A DNA stretch of 64,000 bases from Hohaiivirga grylli (lineage in GTDB: Bacteria > Pseudomonadota > Alphaproteobacteria > Rhizobiales > Beijerinckiaceae): assembly GCF_039655745.1 (NCBI RefSeq), contig NZ_JBBYXI010000004.1:124001-188000 (forward strand). The letters are read 5' to 3'. Below, one piece after another: positions 62,475-64,000 of the stretch. The notes below the pieces were generated by a model. It was not told the origin of the DNA and ran no database searches. It worked only from the letters and a program-made list of their open reading frames with translations. Positions within the stretch are counted from its first letter, which is position 1; the number at the start of each line of letters is the position of its first letter. Position numbers and translations under genes: made by a program.

Positions 62475-63761
62475 TTATGCTTTGAAACGTTTCTCAATAT
62501 AATCCTGTACGATCATCTGAAACTCCTGATGGAGATTCGGGCCACGCAAAGTTTGAACCTTTTTGCCATCAATGAATACGGGAGCGGCAGGTTGCTCACC
62601 GGTACCGGGAAGAGAAATGCCGATATCGGCATGTTTGGATTCCCCAGGGCCATTCACAATACAGCCCATAACTGCAACATTAAGATTCTCGACACCCGGA
62701 TAGATTTTCTTCCACTCTGGCATTGAGGCGATAATCCATGCCTGAATATCCTGAGCGAGATGCTGGAATACAGTTGAGGTTGTGCGCCCACATCCGGGGC
62801 AAGCGGCAATGAGTGGAACAAATGTCCGGAAACCCATTGTCTGCAGAAGCTCTTGTGCCGTTCTGACTTCCAGAGTTCTGTCGCCACCGGGCTCAGGGGT
62901 CAGGGAATACCTGATGGTATCACCGATACCATCCTGTAACAAAATGCCCATCGCTGCGGATGATGCAACGATACCCTTCGTGCCCATTCCTGCCTCTGTC
63001 AGACCTAAATGAATGGCGTAATCAGAGCGGCTTGCCAGCATTTGATAGACTGTAATCAGATCCTGTACGGCAGAAACCTTAGCAGAGAGAATGATACGGT
63101 TACGGGCAAGTCCAAGCTCTTCAGCGCGTTCAGCTGAGCTTAATGCTGACTGGACCATCGCCTCCCGTGTGATTGCCCTAGTATCAAGAGGCTGTGCAGA
63201 ACGTGCGTTCTCATCCATCAGAGCAGTCAGGAGCTCTTGATCTAATGAACCCCAGTTCGCACCGATACGGACTGGTTTGTCATATTGAATTGCGCATTCA
63301 ATAATGGAGGAAAACTGCTTGTCTTTCTTGTCTTTGAAGCCGACATTGCCCGGATTGATACGGTATTTGGCAAGAGCCTCTGCACAGGCCGGATGGTTGG
63401 CCAGCAACTGATGACCAATGTAATGAAAGTCACCCACAAGCGGGACGTCAATTCCAAGACGATCAAGACGTTCTCTGATCTTTGGAACGGCAGCGGCAGC
63501 CTCATCGCGGTCAACCGTGATGCGAACAAGTTCGGAGCCTGCCTTGGCTAGGGCTGCAACCTGAGCGACGGTTGAATCAATATCTGCTGTATCAGTATTT
63601 GTCATTGACTGGACAACGATGGGGGCTCCGCCTCCAACCTGAACATTGCCAACCATGACGCCAACAGTTTTGTGGCGGGCTTTTGGACCAGCGAAGACTG
63701 AATTATCAAAAGTGCAGCTATTCATATTTGCCATATCAGATGGTGTTGTCTTCTGATCCAT
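62475..63761 (-). CDS. ispG: 4-Hydroxy-3-methylbut-2-enyl diphosphate synthase (flavodoxin)
   Basis: IspG (GcpE) makes HMBPP, the penultimate step of the MEP isoprenoid pathway. The 428-aa enzyme has the TIM barrel start VQVGGGAPIVVQSMTNTDTADI, and the [4Fe-4S] ligands in ACPGCGRTTS and MGCIVNGPGE. Two or three ATGs lie near the start (63761, 63734, 63725); a TTG at 63785 is less likely. It follows the Fur/Zur-type gene after 30 bases, a neighbourhood seen in other alphaproteobacteria. Confidence 0.95.
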   Translation of the reverse strand: MDQKTTPSDMANMNSCTFDNSVFAGPKARHKTVGVMVGNVQVGGGAPIVVQSMTNTDTADIDSTVAQVAALAKAGSELVRITVDRDEAAAAVPKIRERLDRLGIDVPLVGDFHYIGHQLLANHPACAEALAKYRINPGNVGFKDKKDKQFSSIIECAIQYDKPVRIGANWGSLDQELLTALMDENARSAQPLDTRAITREAMVQSALSSAERAEELGLARNRIILSAKVSAVQDLITVYQMLASRSDYAIHLGLTEAGMGTKGIVASSAAMGILLQDGIGDTIRYSLTPEPGGDRTLEVRTAQELLQTMGFRTFVPLIAACPGCGRTTSTVFQHLAQDIQAWIIASMPEWKKIYPGVENLNVAVMGCIVNGPGESKHADIGISLPGTGEQPAAPVFIDGKKVQTLRGPNLHQEFQMIVQDYIEKRFKA

Positions 63762-63791
63762 AGTGGTGTCCGATTGATCTTGCAATTTGGA

Positions 63792-64000
63792 TTAGCGGCT
63801 ATTGTTTCGGCAGTGTGCACATAATCCCGTTATCTCCATAACCTGCGATTGAGGTTTGAATTTTTCCTGGTCGAGCAGTGAGCTAACGGTTGCGGATAGC
63901 TGTGAGGAACAAAGTTCATCAACACCTCCACAATTATCGCAGATCAGGAAAACAACGAGATCTTCAGGGCGATGACCATGCGGGCAGGCCACAAAGGCAT
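63792..64000 (-). CDS. Fur-family regulator, Zur-like (5' end outside window)
   Basis: Only the C-terminal 69 or so residues are present. FVACPHGHRPEDLVVFLICDNCGGVDEL is the metal-binding segment of the Fur superfamily, close to Zur in the His-rich start and FLIC-x2-C. The final CAHCRNN gives the second CxxC of the structural zinc site. It probably controls zinc uptake genes, by family inference. The HTH part lies beyond the window. It is 30 bases upstream of ispG and probably cotranscribed. Confidence 0.85.
   Translation of the reverse strand, partial: AFVACPHGHRPEDLVVFLICDNCGGVDELCSSQLSATVSSLLDQEKFKPQSQVMEITGLCAHCRNNSR

Noticed and set aside
1..64000. CRISPR arrays, insertion sequences, prophage, toxin-antitoxin pairs, rRNA or tRNA genes
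   Set aside because: No regularly spaced repeats, transposase-like products, integrase or structural RNA signatures were seen when reading genes and gaps.

Overview
This 64-kb window is ordinary chromosomal sequence from an alphaproteobacterium of medium G+C content. It carries about 55 protein genes. I saw no rRNA, tRNA, insertion sequence, prophage or CRISPR array. The class assignment rests on gene order and gene types: aroK-aroB-CorC-like, ptsP-prfA-prmC-DUF4167, a complete ccoNOQP/ccoGHIS set next to an FNR regulator, DUF1178, an NDUFAF5-like methyltransferase, and an isocitrate lyase/malate synthase G pair with a divergent DUF2083-type regulator. This mix fits the Rhodospirillales/Kiloniellales side of the class. 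Genus cannot be read from the sequence.

Layout. 1-8.4 kb: aroK-aroB and a CorC-like membrane protein, then a CAP-domain lipoprotein and a large MscS channel on the minus strand, a MATE exporter and a small unknown gene. 8.4-12.3 kb: a hybrid histidine kinase divergent from a periplasmic GH3 beta-glucosidase. 12.3-24.4 kb: the micro-oxic respiration block, with hemN, fnr, ccoNOQP (behind a perfect FNR box), ccoGHIS and an MFS protein bearing the Met/His motifs of the CcoA copper importer. 24.4-31.4 kb: DUF4167, prmC, prfA, ptsP and lysC. 31.6-38.2 kb: ubiG, an SBF transporter, DUF1178, a nitrilase-family amidase, grxC, comF, an aminotransferase and an NDUFAF5-like methyltransferase. 38.3-43.8 kb: the glyoxylate shunt (malate synthase G, isocitrate lyase, a small unknown gene, and the divergent regulator). 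43.9-54.3 kb: an MFS exporter, mutT, argJ, a parvulin, secA, an L,D-transpeptidase, accA and a methyltransferase. 54.4-64 kb: gloB, a GNAT protein, a degenerate GGDEF/EAL protein, rpmF, mtgA, ispA, kup, ispG and the 3' part of a Fur/Zur-type regulator.

How the genes fit together. The respiration block is a nearly self-contained module: the O2 sensor (FNR), anaerobic haem synthesis (HemN), the cbb3 oxidase, and copper and haem insertion factors, including both a candidate copper importer and the CcoI copper ATPase. The glyoxylate block supports growth on acetate or fatty acids. ispA and ispG feed isoprenoid synthesis, while mtgA and the L,D-transpeptidase act on peptidoglycan.

The most interesting signals are modest variations on known systems. 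They are the CcoA-like gene abutting ccoS, the loss of the CxxC metal-binding motif from CcoI, a doubled cysteine cluster in FNR, the 87-residue unknown protein in the glyoxylate locus, a GGDEF/EAL protein and a receiver domain that both appear to have lost key residues, and several strong inverted repeats in leaders and between operon genes. I did not find a wholly new system.
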